In this document: piece by piece, positions 16,278 to 26,000 of the stretch
Numbering within the stretch: the first letter of the stretch is position 1
Layout: every line of letters begins with the position of its first letter
DNA from: Haloferula luteola
Lineage (GTDB): Bacteria; Verrucomicrobiota; Verrucomicrobiia; Verrucomicrobiales; Akkermansiaceae
Length of the DNA: 64,000 nucleotides
Reading direction: 5' to 3'
Assembly: GCF_014201715.1 (NCBI RefSeq)
Contig: NZ_JACHFD010000006.1
Coordinates: 170,510 to 234,509 of the forward strand
Translations under genes and position numbers: made by a program
Notes under the pieces: model-generated
The model's database searches: none
Told to the model about the DNA's origin: nothing
Seen by the model: only the letters and a program-made list of their open reading frames with translations

Positions 16278-17051
16278 ATGAACTGGCTTGCACCCTTCCT
16301 TCTCGCTTCCGCCTCCTGCATGGCCGCCTTGGTGGAAAATCCCGTGACCTATGACGATCACGGCACCGAACTCGAAGGATTTCACGTCTACGACGATGCC
16401 ATCGATGGCCCCCGCCCGGCCGTGCTCATCGTCCACCAGTGGACCGGACTCACCGACTACGAGAAAGGCCGCGCCCGCCAACTCGCAGAGCTAGGCTACA
16501 ATGTCCTCGCCGCCGACATCTACGGCAAAGGCATCCGCCCCCAGCCCCCGGAGTCCGGCAAAGTCGCTGGCACCTACAAAGGAGATCGCGCCCTCTATCG
16601 CTCACGATTGACGGCTGGACTCGACGTTCTCAAAGCCGACGAGCGCACCCTCCCCGACCAAGTGGCCGCCATCGGCTACTGCTTCGGAGGCACCGGGGTT
16701 CTTGAGCTCGCCCGCAGCGGTGCCGATCTCGCCGGTGTGGTCTCTTTCCATGGCGGCCTGGATGCCGCTGAAGGATTCCTGGCCGATTCCGACACCCTCA
16801 AGGCCAAGATTCTGGTGTGTCACGGGGCGGAGGACCCCCACGTCCCATCCTCCCAGATTCAGGATTTTCACCACGAGATGGAACAGGCAGGTGCGGACTG
16901 GCTGATGGTCAGCTACGGCCACGCCGTCCATGCCTTCACCCAACCCGGCGCAGGCAATGATCCCTCCAAAGGCGCCGCCTACAATGAAGCTGCCGACCGC
17001 CGCTCGTGGCAGCAAATGAAGGACTTCTTCGCGGAAATCTTCCACTCCTGA
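16278..17051 (+). CDS. Dienelactone hydrolase family protein, exported
   Basis: The protein has 257 residues. A short signal (MNWLAPFLLASASCMAALV) precedes an alpha/beta hydrolase fold. The catalytic triad is Cys135 in GYCFGG, Asp186 in HGAEDPHV and His218 in VHAFTQPGAG, which is the dienelactone hydrolase pattern, not a Ser hydrolase. Family members hydrolyse lactones or esters, but most secreted ones have no known substrate. It lies 46 bp after hom on the same strand, and nothing in the context defines a pathway. Confidence 0.88.
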   Translation: MNWLAPFLLASASCMAALVENPVTYDDHGTELEGFHVYDDAIDGPRPAVLIVHQWTGLTDYEKGRARQLAELGYNVLAADIYGKGIRPQPPESGKVAGTYKGDRALYRSRLTAGLDVLKADERTLPDQVAAIGYCFGGTGVLELARSGADLAGVVSFHGGLDAAEGFLADSDTLKAKILVCHGAEDPHVPSSQIQDFHHEMEQAGADWLMVSYGHAVHAFTQPGAGNDPSKGAAYNEAADRRSWQQMKDFFAEIFHS

Positions 17052-17060
17052 AGCCGCCCT

Positions 17061-17621
17061 TCACCGGCGCTGCATGCCTTCCGGCATCCAGTCCTTATCC
17101 GCCGGCTTCAAATACGACTCCACGGGCTTGTTGGCATCCGTTTCCTGATCCGCGGGCGGCTCCAGTCCGCGCACCGCCACCTCAATTTTGGCGCGGAGTG
17201 CATCCTCCGGAATGTCACCAATCACCCGCTCGACCTGCCGTCCGCCACGGTAAATCCTCACATCAGGAATCTCGGAAACCCCTAGGCGGTGAGCCAGGGA
17301 ACCCTCTTGATCGACGTCCACTTTTCCCACGAGCACCTTGCCCTCAAATTCACCGCCGAGTTTTTCCAACTTCGGACTCAGACTGTGGCAGGGGCCACAC
17401 CAGTCCGCGTAAAAATCCACGACCACGACCTTCCCCGGGGTATTCTTGAACGCCTCGAAGTGGGCAGAACCGAGACTCTTGAAACCCTCCGATGGCGCCG
17501 CAGCCTTCGCTTCATCCGTCGGCTTCAGAGAGTCCAAAACCTTGTCGCACGAAACACTGATCCCCCCCACCAAAACCAGCATCAGGGATCGGCGGATCCA
17601 CTTCAAAATTCCTTGGCTCAT
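17061..17621 (-). CDS. Thioredoxin-domain lipoprotein
   Basis: The protein has 186 residues. The N-terminus is basic, then hydrophobic (LMLVLVGGISVSCD) with a lipobox-like ISVSC. A thioredoxin domain follows: VVVVDFYADWCGPCHSLSPKLEKL with the canonical WCGPC near residue 74, VDVDQEGSLAHRLGVSEIPDVRIY with the cis-Pro, then a charged C-terminal tail. It is probably anchored in the periplasm and may reduce or oxidise exported proteins. It could be a partner of the orphan DsbD N-terminal protein 5 kb away; that link is inferred. Confidence 0.88.
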   Translation of the reverse strand: MSQGILKWIRRSLMLVLVGGISVSCDKVLDSLKPTDEAKAAAPSEGFKSLGSAHFEAFKNTPGKVVVVDFYADWCGPCHSLSPKLEKLGGEFEGKVLVGKVDVDQEGSLAHRLGVSEIPDVRIYRGGRQVERVIGDIPEDALRAKIEVAVRGLEPPADQETDANKPVESYLKPADKDWMPEGMQRR

Positions 17622-17686
17622 GATGGAATCTTCTCCCTCGCGGAGATCGCCAGAAGACTAGCCGACCGCCCACGAAGCGAAAGCCT

Positions 17687-18583
17687 TCATTCCCGGCCCG
17701 CCACCGGCCACTCCGTCAAGGCCGTCGATAGCTCCGGCAATTCCGAGCGCTCTCCCCGCTTTCGCCACACACAGACAAATCCCCCGCTACCAAGACCTTG
17801 CTGGGGATACAAGGTGTAGCCAGGCAGACGCGGATCTTCACTTTCCCAGAGCTTCAGGTCAGGCACCTCAATGAGCTCAAAATCCTCAAATCGGCGGCCA
17901 AACCATCGCATATTCTTCCCATTCTCGTCCGGTGAAAACGTACAGGTCGAATACACCAACCATCCTCCCGGTGCGACGCAAGCCGCCGACGACGACAGGA
18001 TCCCCCGCTGGCGCATCGCATTCCCCTTCACCGTTGCAGGATGAAAGCAGCCTTGGTTTTCCACCCCCCGGGCCAGTAGCGACTGACCACTGCACGGAGC
18101 ATCGACCAACACCCCGTCGAAAGCCTCAGGTGCCTCCACGGCCAAACGCGCAGGATCCCATCGCTGCGTATGAGCCGCGATTCCACATCGCGAAAGATTG
18201 TGCCGGAGAATCCCAAGACGCTTTGGAACCACCTCATTCGCCAAATGAAACCCCGGCGCCAAATGCCTCGATGCCAGCACGCTCTTGCCTCCGGGGGCAG
18301 CACACACATCGAGTACGCGCCTCACCGGCCGCGGCACCACAGAGAGCGCCTGCATCTCCCAAACCGACGAAAAATCGAGTCCGTAGCTCTGCTCACCGGC
18401 AGCTCCCGTCCGCCGACTCACCCACTCCGGGGTCCACTCCGGCAAGCCATCGCGGCCTCCCGTTTCCGCCCCGATATCGACCGGCAGCCCTCCGTCACCA
18501 CGGCTCAAAGCCGCAAGGAACGCCTCCCGAGTCGATTCGTCACGCCACAGCCTCGCTGCCAGTCGAGCAGCCAGGGCACTCAT
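17687..18583 (-). CDS. RsmB/RsmF-type RNA m5C methyltransferase
   Basis: The protein has 298 residues. SAM-binding motif I is DVCAAPGGKS, the motif IV cysteine is in VDAPCSGQSLLARG and the catalytic motif VI cysteine in YSTCTFSPDEN. These are the two cysteines of the NOL1/NOP2/sun m5C family. The probable substrate is 16S rRNA, modified at one cytosine, but the exact site cannot be read from the sequence. There is no N-terminal NusB-like domain, so it is closer to RsmF than to RsmB, and it is shorter than E. coli RsmF. It lies 24 bp downstream of a PUR-domain gene on the same strand. Confidence 0.9.
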   Translation of the reverse strand: MSALAARLAARLWRDESTREAFLAALSRGDGGLPVDIGAETGGRDGLPEWTPEWVSRRTGAAGEQSYGLDFSSVWEMQALSVVPRPVRRVLDVCAAPGGKSVLASRHLAPGFHLANEVVPKRLGILRHNLSRCGIAAHTQRWDPARLAVEAPEAFDGVLVDAPCSGQSLLARGVENQGCFHPATVKGNAMRQRGILSSSAACVAPGGWLVYSTCTFSPDENGKNMRWFGRRFEDFELIEVPDLKLWESEDPRLPGYTLYPQQGLGSGGFVCVWRKRGERSELPELSTALTEWPVAGRE

Positions 18584-18607
18584 GCCTCATCGCGCTGGGC
18601 TCGGAGA

Positions 18608-18817
18608 TCAGCGATCTGCCGTCTCCTTGATATCGACCAGAGCCGCGATGAAATCGCCGAGAATTTCGGCCGGCACCATGATCGTGTCGCGATTGCCGCC
18701 CACGTCCTCGGTGATCTTCACCACTCGACCGCGCGCGTTCTCCTTAAGATCGAGAAAAAACACCTTCCGGTCCGCCAAAATCTTCTCCGTATGCAAGAGA
18801 TCGTTGTTGTCCACCAT
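18608..18817 (-). CDS. PUR-alpha-like (DUF3276) nucleic-acid-binding protein
   Basis: The protein has 69 residues, one PUR repeat. It reads KILADRKVFFLDLKENARGR, VVKITEDVGGNRDTIMVPA, EILGDFIAALVDI, the strand-strand-helix plan of PUR proteins. Known bacterial examples such as Borrelia BpuR bind single-stranded RNA or DNA as dimers. The start is fixed by an unusually good Shine-Dalgarno (AGGAGG) just upstream. It is cotranscribed with the rRNA methyltransferase gene, which fits an RNA role. Confidence 0.85.
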   Translation of the reverse strand: MVDNNDLLHTEKILADRKVFFLDLKENARGRVVKITEDVGGNRDTIMVPAEILGDFIAALVDIKETADR

Positions 18818-18825
18818 TCCTCCTT
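18818..18825 (-). promoter_or_regulatory. Strong ribosome binding site of the PUR-domain gene
   Basis: On the minus strand AAAGGAGGA directly precedes the ATG, a near-perfect anti-16S match although closely spaced. Most genes in the window lack one, so this gene may be strongly translated. Confidence 0.6.
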
Positions 18826-18911
18826 TACTTCGTTTCCCCGCGAAGCATTGCCCCCGAGTCTTGATTGTCAAGGCAAAGGCCGCGAGGCTCCCGCAACCCG
18901 ATTTTTTCGCC

Positions 18912-19514
18912 ATGGAACTCGACCTTCTCGGCGCCCACGCCGATCGCGCTTACCCGGTTCTCGCAAGCCTCATCACCCCCCGCCCAATTGCCTGGATTTC
19001 AACCAGTGACTCCAACGGAATCGTCAACCTCGCCCCGTTTTCCTTCTTCAATGTCTTCGGGTCGGAACCGCCCTTGGTCGCCGTAGCACCGGGCGATCGT
19101 CCTGACGGAAATCCCAAGGACACCGCGCGAAACATGAGAGAAACAGGCGAATTTGTTGTCAATTTGGTCTCCGAAGCCCTCGCGCCAGCCATGGTCCGCA
19201 CCGCAGCAAGCCTCGCTCCGGGAGTCGATGAAGCAGCCCGTGAAGGCCTCGCCATGGCACCCTCGATCACCGTCGCGCCCCCTCGCGTCGCCCTCGCACC
19301 CGCCGCCCTTGAGTGCAAGGTCCACTCCATCCAGGAAATTGGATCCAATCGACTCGTCCTTGGCATCGTCCATCGCGTTCATGTCCTCGATGAGATCATC
19401 GACCCCACCACACTCCGGATCCATCAGCACCTCCACACCCCCGTCGGCCGCATGGCATCGCCCCATTGGTACTGCCGCACCGGCGATCTCTTTGAAATCG
19501 AACGTCCCGCCTGA
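18912..19514 (+). CDS. Flavin reductase-like FMN-binding protein
   Basis: The protein has 200 residues with an FMN-binding split-barrel fold. The start of the fold reads TPRPIAWISTSDSNGIVNLAPFS, followed by PPLVAVAPG, KDTARNMRETGEFVVNLV and the C-terminal PVGRMASPHWYCR. Family members bind FMN and reduce it with NAD(P)H or serve as partners of monooxygenases; the substrate here is unknown. The stop overlaps the start of the dus gene by one base (TGATG), so the two are translationally coupled. Confidence 0.88.
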   Translation: MELDLLGAHADRAYPVLASLITPRPIAWISTSDSNGIVNLAPFSFFNVFGSEPPLVAVAPGDRPDGNPKDTARNMRETGEFVVNLVSEALAPAMVRTAASLAPGVDEAAREGLAMAPSITVAPPRVALAPAALECKVHSIQEIGSNRLVLGIVHRVHVLDEIIDPTTLRIHQHLHTPVGRMASPHWYCRTGDLFEIERPA

Positions 19515-20557
19515 TGGCTGATTCACCTCCGCTGCTTTACCTCGCACCCATGCAGGACGTGACGGATCTCACGTTCATGCGGGTGCTCACCCGCTTCGGA
19601 GGTGCCGACGTCTACGTCACCGAGTACTTCCGCGTCCACGAGGCTTCGCGCCCCGACCCATGGATCCTGCGCTCCATCGATGAGAACCCGACCGGCAAGC
19701 CGATCTATGCCCAGATGATTGGGCAGGACCGCACCGCGCTCGTCCGCACCGCACAGGAACTTCTCCAGCACCCAGTGGCAGGCATCGACCTCAACCTCGG
19801 TTGCCCCGCCCCTGTCGTTTGCAAAAAGGAAGCCGGAGGAGGCTTGCTGCGAAACCTGCCGAAGATCGATGCGATCCTTTCCGATCTGCGCGAAGCTATC
19901 CCCCGTCACTTCACGGTCAAAACCCGCATCGGCTACCACACCCCGGAAGAATTCGAGGCCCTCTTGCAACTCTTCTCCCGCCACCGCATTGATGCCTTGG
20001 CCATCCATGCTCGAACCGTTGCGGAAAAATATCAGACGCCCATCCATCCGGAATACGTGGCGCAAGCCGTCGCGACCCTCCCCTGCCCCGTCATCGCCAA
20101 TGGCAACATCGTCAACGCGGCGGCTGGCCTCGCCTATCATCGGCAGACCGCCGCTGCCGGACTGATGATCGGCCGCGGCGCCATCCGCAATCCATGGATC
20201 TTTGACCAACTCCGCGCCGTCTTTTCAGGAACCCTTCCCACCCTTCCGCGCTGCCGCGAACTCCTCGATTACGTCCGCTGCCTCTATCAGGAAATCGCTG
20301 CGGATACCCAGCAGTTCGATGCCCTGGGTCACGTGCAGAGAATGAAGAAAACCATGCTCTTCGTCACCCAGGGATTCGCCCCCGAATTTGAATTCCAGCT
20401 CCGCCGGGCAAAAACCGAATCGGAATTCGATGCGATCTGCCGTGATTTCCTCGATCACGACGCACCGGTGCCCGACCTCCCTCCCGAGAACTCGCGACTC
20501 TTCTGCGGCTTTAGCGAGCTGTTGCGACCCGCCGTTTCTCAACCCTCTTCACGGTGA
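19514..20557 (+). CDS. dus: tRNA-dihydrouridine synthase
   Basis: The protein has 347 residues, with the FMN-binding TIM barrel start YLAPMQDVTDLTFMRVL, then IDLNLGCPAPVVCKKEAGGG. The conserved Cys of that last motif protonates the uridine. HARTVAEKYQ and PVIANGNI then MIGRGAIRNPW complete the FMN phosphate site. Dus enzymes reduce uridines in the D-loop of tRNA. Which Dus subtype this is cannot be decided. The gene is coupled to the upstream flavin reductase gene by a 1-bp overlap. Its 3' end overlaps a convergent CDGSH gene by 19 bp. Confidence 0.94.
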   Translation: MADSPPLLYLAPMQDVTDLTFMRVLTRFGGADVYVTEYFRVHEASRPDPWILRSIDENPTGKPIYAQMIGQDRTALVRTAQELLQHPVAGIDLNLGCPAPVVCKKEAGGGLLRNLPKIDAILSDLREAIPRHFTVKTRIGYHTPEEFEALLQLFSRHRIDALAIHARTVAEKYQTPIHPEYVAQAVATLPCPVIANGNIVNAAAGLAYHRQTAAAGLMIGRGAIRNPWIFDQLRAVFSGTLPTLPRCRELLDYVRCLYQEIAADTQQFDALGHVQRMKKTMLFVTQGFAPEFEFQLRRAKTESEFDAICRDFLDHDAPVPDLPPENSRLFCGFSELLRPAVSQPSSR

Positions 20558-20784
20558 CTGCCGTCACAAAACGGAGGCGTTGAGGTGCGCTGACAACCGC
20601 ACCACGAAATCACCTTGGCTTCCTTGAGCTCCCACCTCACTGGCTGAATTCCCGTCCCGGAATGACTGCCATCGCAGAATGGAGGAAATGAGGTGCGCCC
20701 GCAGGCACACCAAAAATGCACTCCCGCCTCGACACGAATCGTGCAAGGCGCACGACCACCAGACTCAGGTTCCTGCTGAGGCAT
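20539..20784 (-). CDS. Dual CDGSH iron-sulfur domain protein
   Basis: The protein has 81 residues with two CDGSH zinc-finger-like motifs. Each has C-X-C, then PPFCDGSH (CACGRTSFPPFCDGSH and CGCQRTSTPPFCDGSH), giving two 3Cys-1His [2Fe-2S] sites in one chain, as in CISD3 and its bacterial relatives. The role is electron or cluster transfer, not more precisely known. It overlaps the dus 3' end on the opposite strand. Confidence 0.9.
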   Translation of the reverse strand: MPQQEPESGGRAPCTIRVEAGVHFWCACGRTSFPPFCDGSHSGTGIQPVRWELKEAKVISWCGCQRTSTPPFCDGSHREEG

Positions 20785-20818
20785 GCAAAGCGAAATGGCC
20801 CGCTCGGATCCCCAAGCC

Positions 20819-21019
20819 TCACTTCACCTCCACCGTCGCCAGGCCCTGAAGCAGCGACTCATCCATCGCCGGCTTCGGCTCCTCGACCTTGGCACTCAGC
20901 GGCTTGGCGCTGCGACCAAGGGTCGGATAACTCTCTCCGGGGACTTCGCGGAAGTAAGTCACTCCCAACCATGCCGTCAAAAGAGCGGCCGAACCAGATA
21001 CAAAAACTTTCACGTTCAT
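20819..21019 (-). CDS. Small membrane-anchored hypothetical protein
   Basis: The protein has 66 residues with one N-terminal hydrophobic helix (VFVSGSAALLTAWLGVTYF) and a polar C-terminal part rich in Lys, Pro and Glu. I recognise no family. It lies 34 bp upstream of the CDGSH gene on the same strand and may be cotranscribed with it. Confidence 0.5.
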   Translation of the reverse strand: MNVKVFVSGSAALLTAWLGVTYFREVPGESYPTLGRSAKPLSAKVEEPKPAMDESLLQGLATVEVK

Positions 21020-21125
21020 AGCAATGGGGGATCGGACGCAGCACGTTGATCCTCTGTGGGCGGGACGGGCGGACTCTTCTCCGACCGACTAACGGAAGTA
21101 AAGCAATTTCCCTGCCGGATCTGGA

Positions 21126-22565
21126 TCATCGCGCCAATACCACCGGGGCACTGAGATTTCCAAAGCGATCGACCGCACTGATCGACAGTGCCTCGGGGGC
21201 CTCTTTCCCCCCGAGCTGGAAATCCAAACCCCCACTGGAAACGGACCTCACCCCCAGCATGCGCCACGTCCGGCCCTTGCGCCCCATCACCGCCACCTTC
21301 GCCGTCTGACCATCACCGGACTTCCAACGGATCTGCAACTGACCTCCCGACGCCGAGGCCTGAGCCGAAGGACGGCCCACTTGCCGCTGCCCCATCCACG
21401 GCATCGGCGGCACCAAGGCAGGCTCCGCATAAGCTCCTTCCTTCAAAAGATTCGCCACCCCTCCGCGATTCTGCATCAGCCCCTTCATGCTCCATTGAAT
21501 GTGCCCCACGTAGTTCTTTCGGCCCACTTGACGGCTCAGCCCGACTTGCCGGGTGATCTCACTGGCCGGGCGTCCCGGGTCCTCGGAACTCCCGACTCGG
21601 GACACCGCAATCCCCGGCCACACCGGGCGCGTGCCCTGCTCCCGCCACCAATCCAATAGGGCCGAAAAACTCTGCTTTCTCGGTTGGTCCCTCCAGTAGA
21701 GCTGCGGAGCCAAATAATCGACCCATCCGTTCGCCAGCCACTTGCGGGCATCGCAACCCAACTGCTCGTAAGCATCCAACCCGGCCTCGATTCCTGTAGG
21801 CACTCCCGGCCGCCAAATCCCAAAAGGTGAAATCCCGACCCGAACCCAGGGCTTCGCCCCTTTCACCTGCCGATAGAGATTCTGGACGAAATCATCGACA
21901 ATCGCTCGTCGCTGCCCCGGAGACCGGCCATCGGGAAAACCTCTTCCCGCCTCCGGATACGGATAGAAATAGTCGTCCAGGTGCACCCCATCGACATCGT
22001 ATCGCCGCACCACATCGAGGATCGCGGCCATCGCCCGCTGCCGCGTCTCCGGCGCCGAAGGATCGCACCACAACAACGATCCATAGCGTTTGATGATCCC
22101 TGGGGCCGCCTTCGACACATGGCTGGAGCACGCCAAATGATTCACGTTCGACAAAGCACGGAAGGGATTGAACCAGGCGTGGACTTCAATGCCCCGCCGA
22201 TGCGCTTCTTTTACCCAGAAATCGAGCGGATCGTAGCCCGGGCTCCGTCCCATCGTCCCCGTCAACCAAGGACTCCATGGCTCCAGCGATGAAGCATACA
22301 CCGCATCACAATGAGGTCGCACCTGCAGAATCACCGCATTCATATTCAGCGAGGCCATCTGATTCAAAATCGCCCGTGCCTCTTCCTGTTGGCTCGCGAC
22401 GCTTAGCCCCTTCGCACTCGGCCAATCGATATTGTGGACCACTGCCACCCAGGCCCCACGGAACTCTCGCGGAGGCATCGGAGGTCGCTCGCCAGACGGC
22501 CGATAGCTCTGTCCCAGAGCCGCTGAAATCAAAAGCAAAAGACCAACCAACGTGCGCAGTACCAT
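21126..22565 (-). CDS. Secreted GHL10-type (DUF187) glycoside hydrolase-like protein
   Basis: The protein has 479 residues with an N-terminal signal (MVLRTLVGLLLLISAALG). The TIM-barrel domain (about 35-380) opens REFRGAWVAVVHNIDWPS and has LNMNAVILQVRPHCDAVY, GIEVHAWFNPFRA, VDGVHLDDYFYPYP, RVGISPFGIWRPG and DYLAPQLYWRD. These are hallmarks of the YngK/GHL10 family; some characterised relatives act on peptidoglycan-like or acidic polysaccharides. The aspartates of HLDDYF are likely catalytic. A beta domain of ~100 residues follows. The signal peptide fixes the start. The substrate is unknown. Confidence 0.87.
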   Translation of the reverse strand: MVLRTLVGLLLLISAALGQSYRPSGERPPMPPREFRGAWVAVVHNIDWPSAKGLSVASQQEEARAILNQMASLNMNAVILQVRPHCDAVYASSLEPWSPWLTGTMGRSPGYDPLDFWVKEAHRRGIEVHAWFNPFRALSNVNHLACSSHVSKAAPGIIKRYGSLLWCDPSAPETRQRAMAAILDVVRRYDVDGVHLDDYFYPYPEAGRGFPDGRSPGQRRAIVDDFVQNLYRQVKGAKPWVRVGISPFGIWRPGVPTGIEAGLDAYEQLGCDARKWLANGWVDYLAPQLYWRDQPRKQSFSALLDWWREQGTRPVWPGIAVSRVGSSEDPGRPASEITRQVGLSRQVGRKNYVGHIQWSMKGLMQNRGGVANLLKEGAYAEPALVPPMPWMGQRQVGRPSAQASASGGQLQIRWKSGDGQTAKVAVMGRKGRTWRMLGVRSVSSGGLDFQLGGKEAPEALSISAVDRFGNLSAPVVLAR

Positions 22566-22658
22566 ACCGCCTACCCCATGCCTTCGAACGCCCCGGCACG
22601 CAAGCGGAGACCCAGCGAAAACCCCATTCTCTCGTTCCCTATCCACACCGCCCCCCAC

Positions 22659-22689
22659 AAAAAAACCGCCCCCCGTCTCCGGAGGGCGG
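22659..22689 (-). terminator. Rho-independent terminator after the giant secreted protein gene
   Basis: A 10-bp GC stem with one mismatch (22666-22675 with 22680-22689) has a 4-nt loop. On the minus strand it is followed by seven T, an ideal intrinsic terminator 29 bp after the stop at 22719. Confidence 0.85.
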
Positions 22690-22718
22690 CCGAATGATCC
22701 CAGAGGATCTCGAATTTC

Positions 22719-23090
22719 TTATTCCGTGACCGGAACGTAGCTCACGGTGAGGCGACCGAACACGCGCGCTTCACCCATCGGAAGCTGTCCGCTGATCTCC
22801 GACTCATTGTCGGTCGTCGGCGTCCAGGTCTCCCACTCGACAAGGTCCGTGCTGGTTTCCAGACCATACTGCACTGCCGGATCGGCTGCCGCATCCGCGC
22901 CCTTGCCGAAACGAATCGTGCCATCCGCTTGCAGGCTTGGAAGCAGATCATACTGCCGTGGATTCAGGCCCAGGGCATATTCCATCAACTCCACAATCCC
23001 GTCGCCATCGGCGTCTTCGTTGAAGTTCGACCCGGAGATGCCATTGAGGGTGGCCCATTGGTCAAACAGGCTCGGCGTGATGATCGCCGT
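22719..23090 (-). repeat. Shared C-terminal module, copy in the giant LamG protein
   Basis: It begins near FDQWATLNGISG, continues DADGDGIVELMEYALGLNP, then TSTDLVEWETW, and ends at the protein end. It is related to the C-termini at 28673, 40372 and 52478. Confidence 0.6.
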
Positions 23091-26000
23091 CTGCACGCGC
23101 AGCATCGGAGCCGCTCCTGCAAGTTGCGGGTTGTTCTTGATACCCGGGAAGAACGGCTGCCAGCCATCTTCGGTGTCCGGCTTCACATTCACCCCGTAGT
23201 TTTCGGCACCGGCACGCCAGTTCCGCACGACGGTGGTGATGTCGACGTAACTCATCGAACTCCAACCCATCCCGTTGAAACGAGCGGCTTCCGGGCTGAT
23301 ATCGGTTCCAACCACCGGACCCAGGTTTCCGAAGTAGGACTCCGTGTTCCAATCGTTGAGCATCTGGTGCACCGTGTAGTCACCACCCGTCTGAGCGTTC
23401 CCGCTGCCCAGATAGATCGGCGAGTTCGTCACGATCAACAACTCCGCCTTCACCACTTCCTCACCGATCGGGATCGACCCGTCATCGCCCGTCCCAAAGG
23501 TCACCGGGAAGCGCATCAGAGCTTCCGTCGTGCCCGTATTCGCATCGTTCAAGTCGAGGAATAGCGTTTCCACGGCCGAGCCATCCACCGTCGCCCCATC
23601 GGGAAGCGCACGGGTGTTGAGCACCGCCGATTGATCCGTCTCATAGTAGTATTCCTTCACGCTGAGGGGCGTGTAGGTCACCACCAAACGAGGACGCAGA
23701 ACCGGATTCGGGTTCCCCACTGTGCAGATCGACCAGCCATCCGTCGTTCCACCCGAGAAGATCGAGAAACCGTAGTTCGGCTCACCCTTCGACCAAGCCT
23801 GCACGATCGGCGTCACATCCGCCGAATTGACACCGCCCTGCACCACCGTTCCGAAACCGGAAACCGGCAACAAAGTCGATGCCCCACGAGCCCCTTCGAA
23901 TCCTTCGAAGTTGTCGGGAGAATCATCGAAACCAAGGTTCGCCCAGGTCGTCGTGTTCTCTCCAATCGCGGTGACATAATCCACTGGAATCACCAAACGG
24001 TCGACCAAATACGGCCCGCCCGTCTGCGCGTTGCCCACCGTAGAGGTCGTCAGATACAAGTGAGCATCGATCACCTCCGAACCCACCGGAATCTGGCCTG
24101 GGCCATCCCCGAAGATGTTGTCGAAATGAATCAACGCATTGTCATCCGGACTGCTGTTGGCCGGGCGCCCGTCGAGGAAGTAGTTGTCGTAGTCGACACC
24201 CAACTTATCGAACTCGGTTCCCCGCTCACTCACCAGCATATCCAACTGCCCAGTGTAGGCCTCCGTTCCCTCTTGGAAACTGACCGTCGTCGTCGGCACC
24301 TGGGGCGCTGCGTTCAGAATGCTCGCCATCGCCTTATTGAAGACACCCACGGTGTATCCCGTACCCGCTTGCAGAGTCACGATCAGGCTCTCTGCCTGCT
24401 CCAGTTCAACGTCGCCATTCGCAGCAATCACCAACTCCACGATCGACTCTCCGGCCGGGAACGTCACCGCGCCCGAAAGCACGTCGTAGTCGTCACCCGG
24501 AGTGGCCGTGCCACCCACCGAATAGTTCACCGTCAGCGGCGCATCCGTATCTCCCGACCGCCGGAAAGTCAGCACGATGTCGTCATCGCTGTTCTCCGTC
24601 GCCTGGTTGTCCGTTGCGTAAACCACCACTTCGTCACCGTTCAGAGTCACCGAATCCATCGGCATCACCACAAAGCGGAATCCTCCCTGCTGGAACTGGG
24701 CATTGAGACCCGGAAGATCCTGCGAGAAGACCACGAACACATTGCCGACCGCGGAGTACGACATGATGTTGTCTCCTGCGTTCCCATGATTGTAATCCGC
24801 GGCAATCAGCATCACCGAATTGGATGGGTTGATGATCGTTCCATCACCGATGGTCACCTCGTAGCCTTGGGTGCCCAGGTTCACCGAACCACCAACATCC
24901 CCAAGCTGATCATTCAGGGCTACCAATTCGCCATCGTTGGTCACCAATCCACTGAAAACCTGCTCAGTCGTCACCGGAACATAAACGAAGCTGAAGGCCG
25001 AATTTTGGACACCTTGGCCGTTGTCACGGCTGATGACCGTCCACTTGTCGTCTGCAAGACCCACGCTCGTCACGTTATCGAGGCCATCGCCGTAACCCAT
25101 CGAGATCAAGTTACCCGATGCAGGCAGGCCCGTGATTTCATAGGCACCTGAGCTGGTGTTCACGATCGATACACCAGCCGGGAGATTGGCACTCCCCCCG
25201 ATGACAGCACCCGTGGCATCAAAATTGCCACCGATCCAACCATCGGCAAATGGCAGATAGCTCAGCGAAAATCGGGACGATTCATCCGGAGTGGCCGGAT
25301 TGTCTTCACCCGGACCACCATTGTCTTCCACACTAAACCCATAGTAGCCTTCCTTCTCGAAAGGCGACAGGTTGTTGTCGGCCGCCGCTAGATTACCAAG
25401 AACCGTGTAGTTCGAGCCGATCAACAGACCCGAAGCGAACGGCACCGGGGCCCCGTTGATGTTGATCGCAGGTGAACCCAGAACCGTACCAGGGTTGTCG
25501 AATGCCAGGGGCGTCGCGGTGGAACTTTCCACCACCCAGTTAGCCGGATCTGCAGGCGAGGTGCCTTCCGTGTCGGCATCCACGTCACCCCCATCGATCA
25601 CCCCAGCGGTGTAACCCGGCAGGGTCGGAGACGGCAGAGTCACATCGACCACCACCTCACCGGACAGCGAAGTTTCACCGAGGTTATCCGTCGCCACCGC
25701 CGTCAGACGATGCAAGCCACCCAGCGGAGCATTGGTGTAGGAGAACTCAAAGGGCTCGGCATTGTCCGATCCCACCAGCACGCCGTTGTCGAAGAAATCG
25801 ACCTTCGTAATCGTGCCATCCGCATCTGAAGCCGAAGCCGTCAGCGCGATGGTCTCTCCCAGCAAGTAACGGTCGCCTTCAAGCGGACTCGTGACCGCCA
25901 CCTCCGGCTTCGCGTTCGAGGAGAACGCGTGACCCGCCGTCCAGATCGGACCATTCATCAAGGAACCAGCGACATTGCCCGCAGCCGTGCTGGTGATCGT

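Noticed and set aside
23631-25151. A long plus-strand frame inside the giant secreted protein gene
   Set aside because: Arg/His-rich composition with no family motif; it is the reverse side of strongly biased coding sequence on the minus strand.
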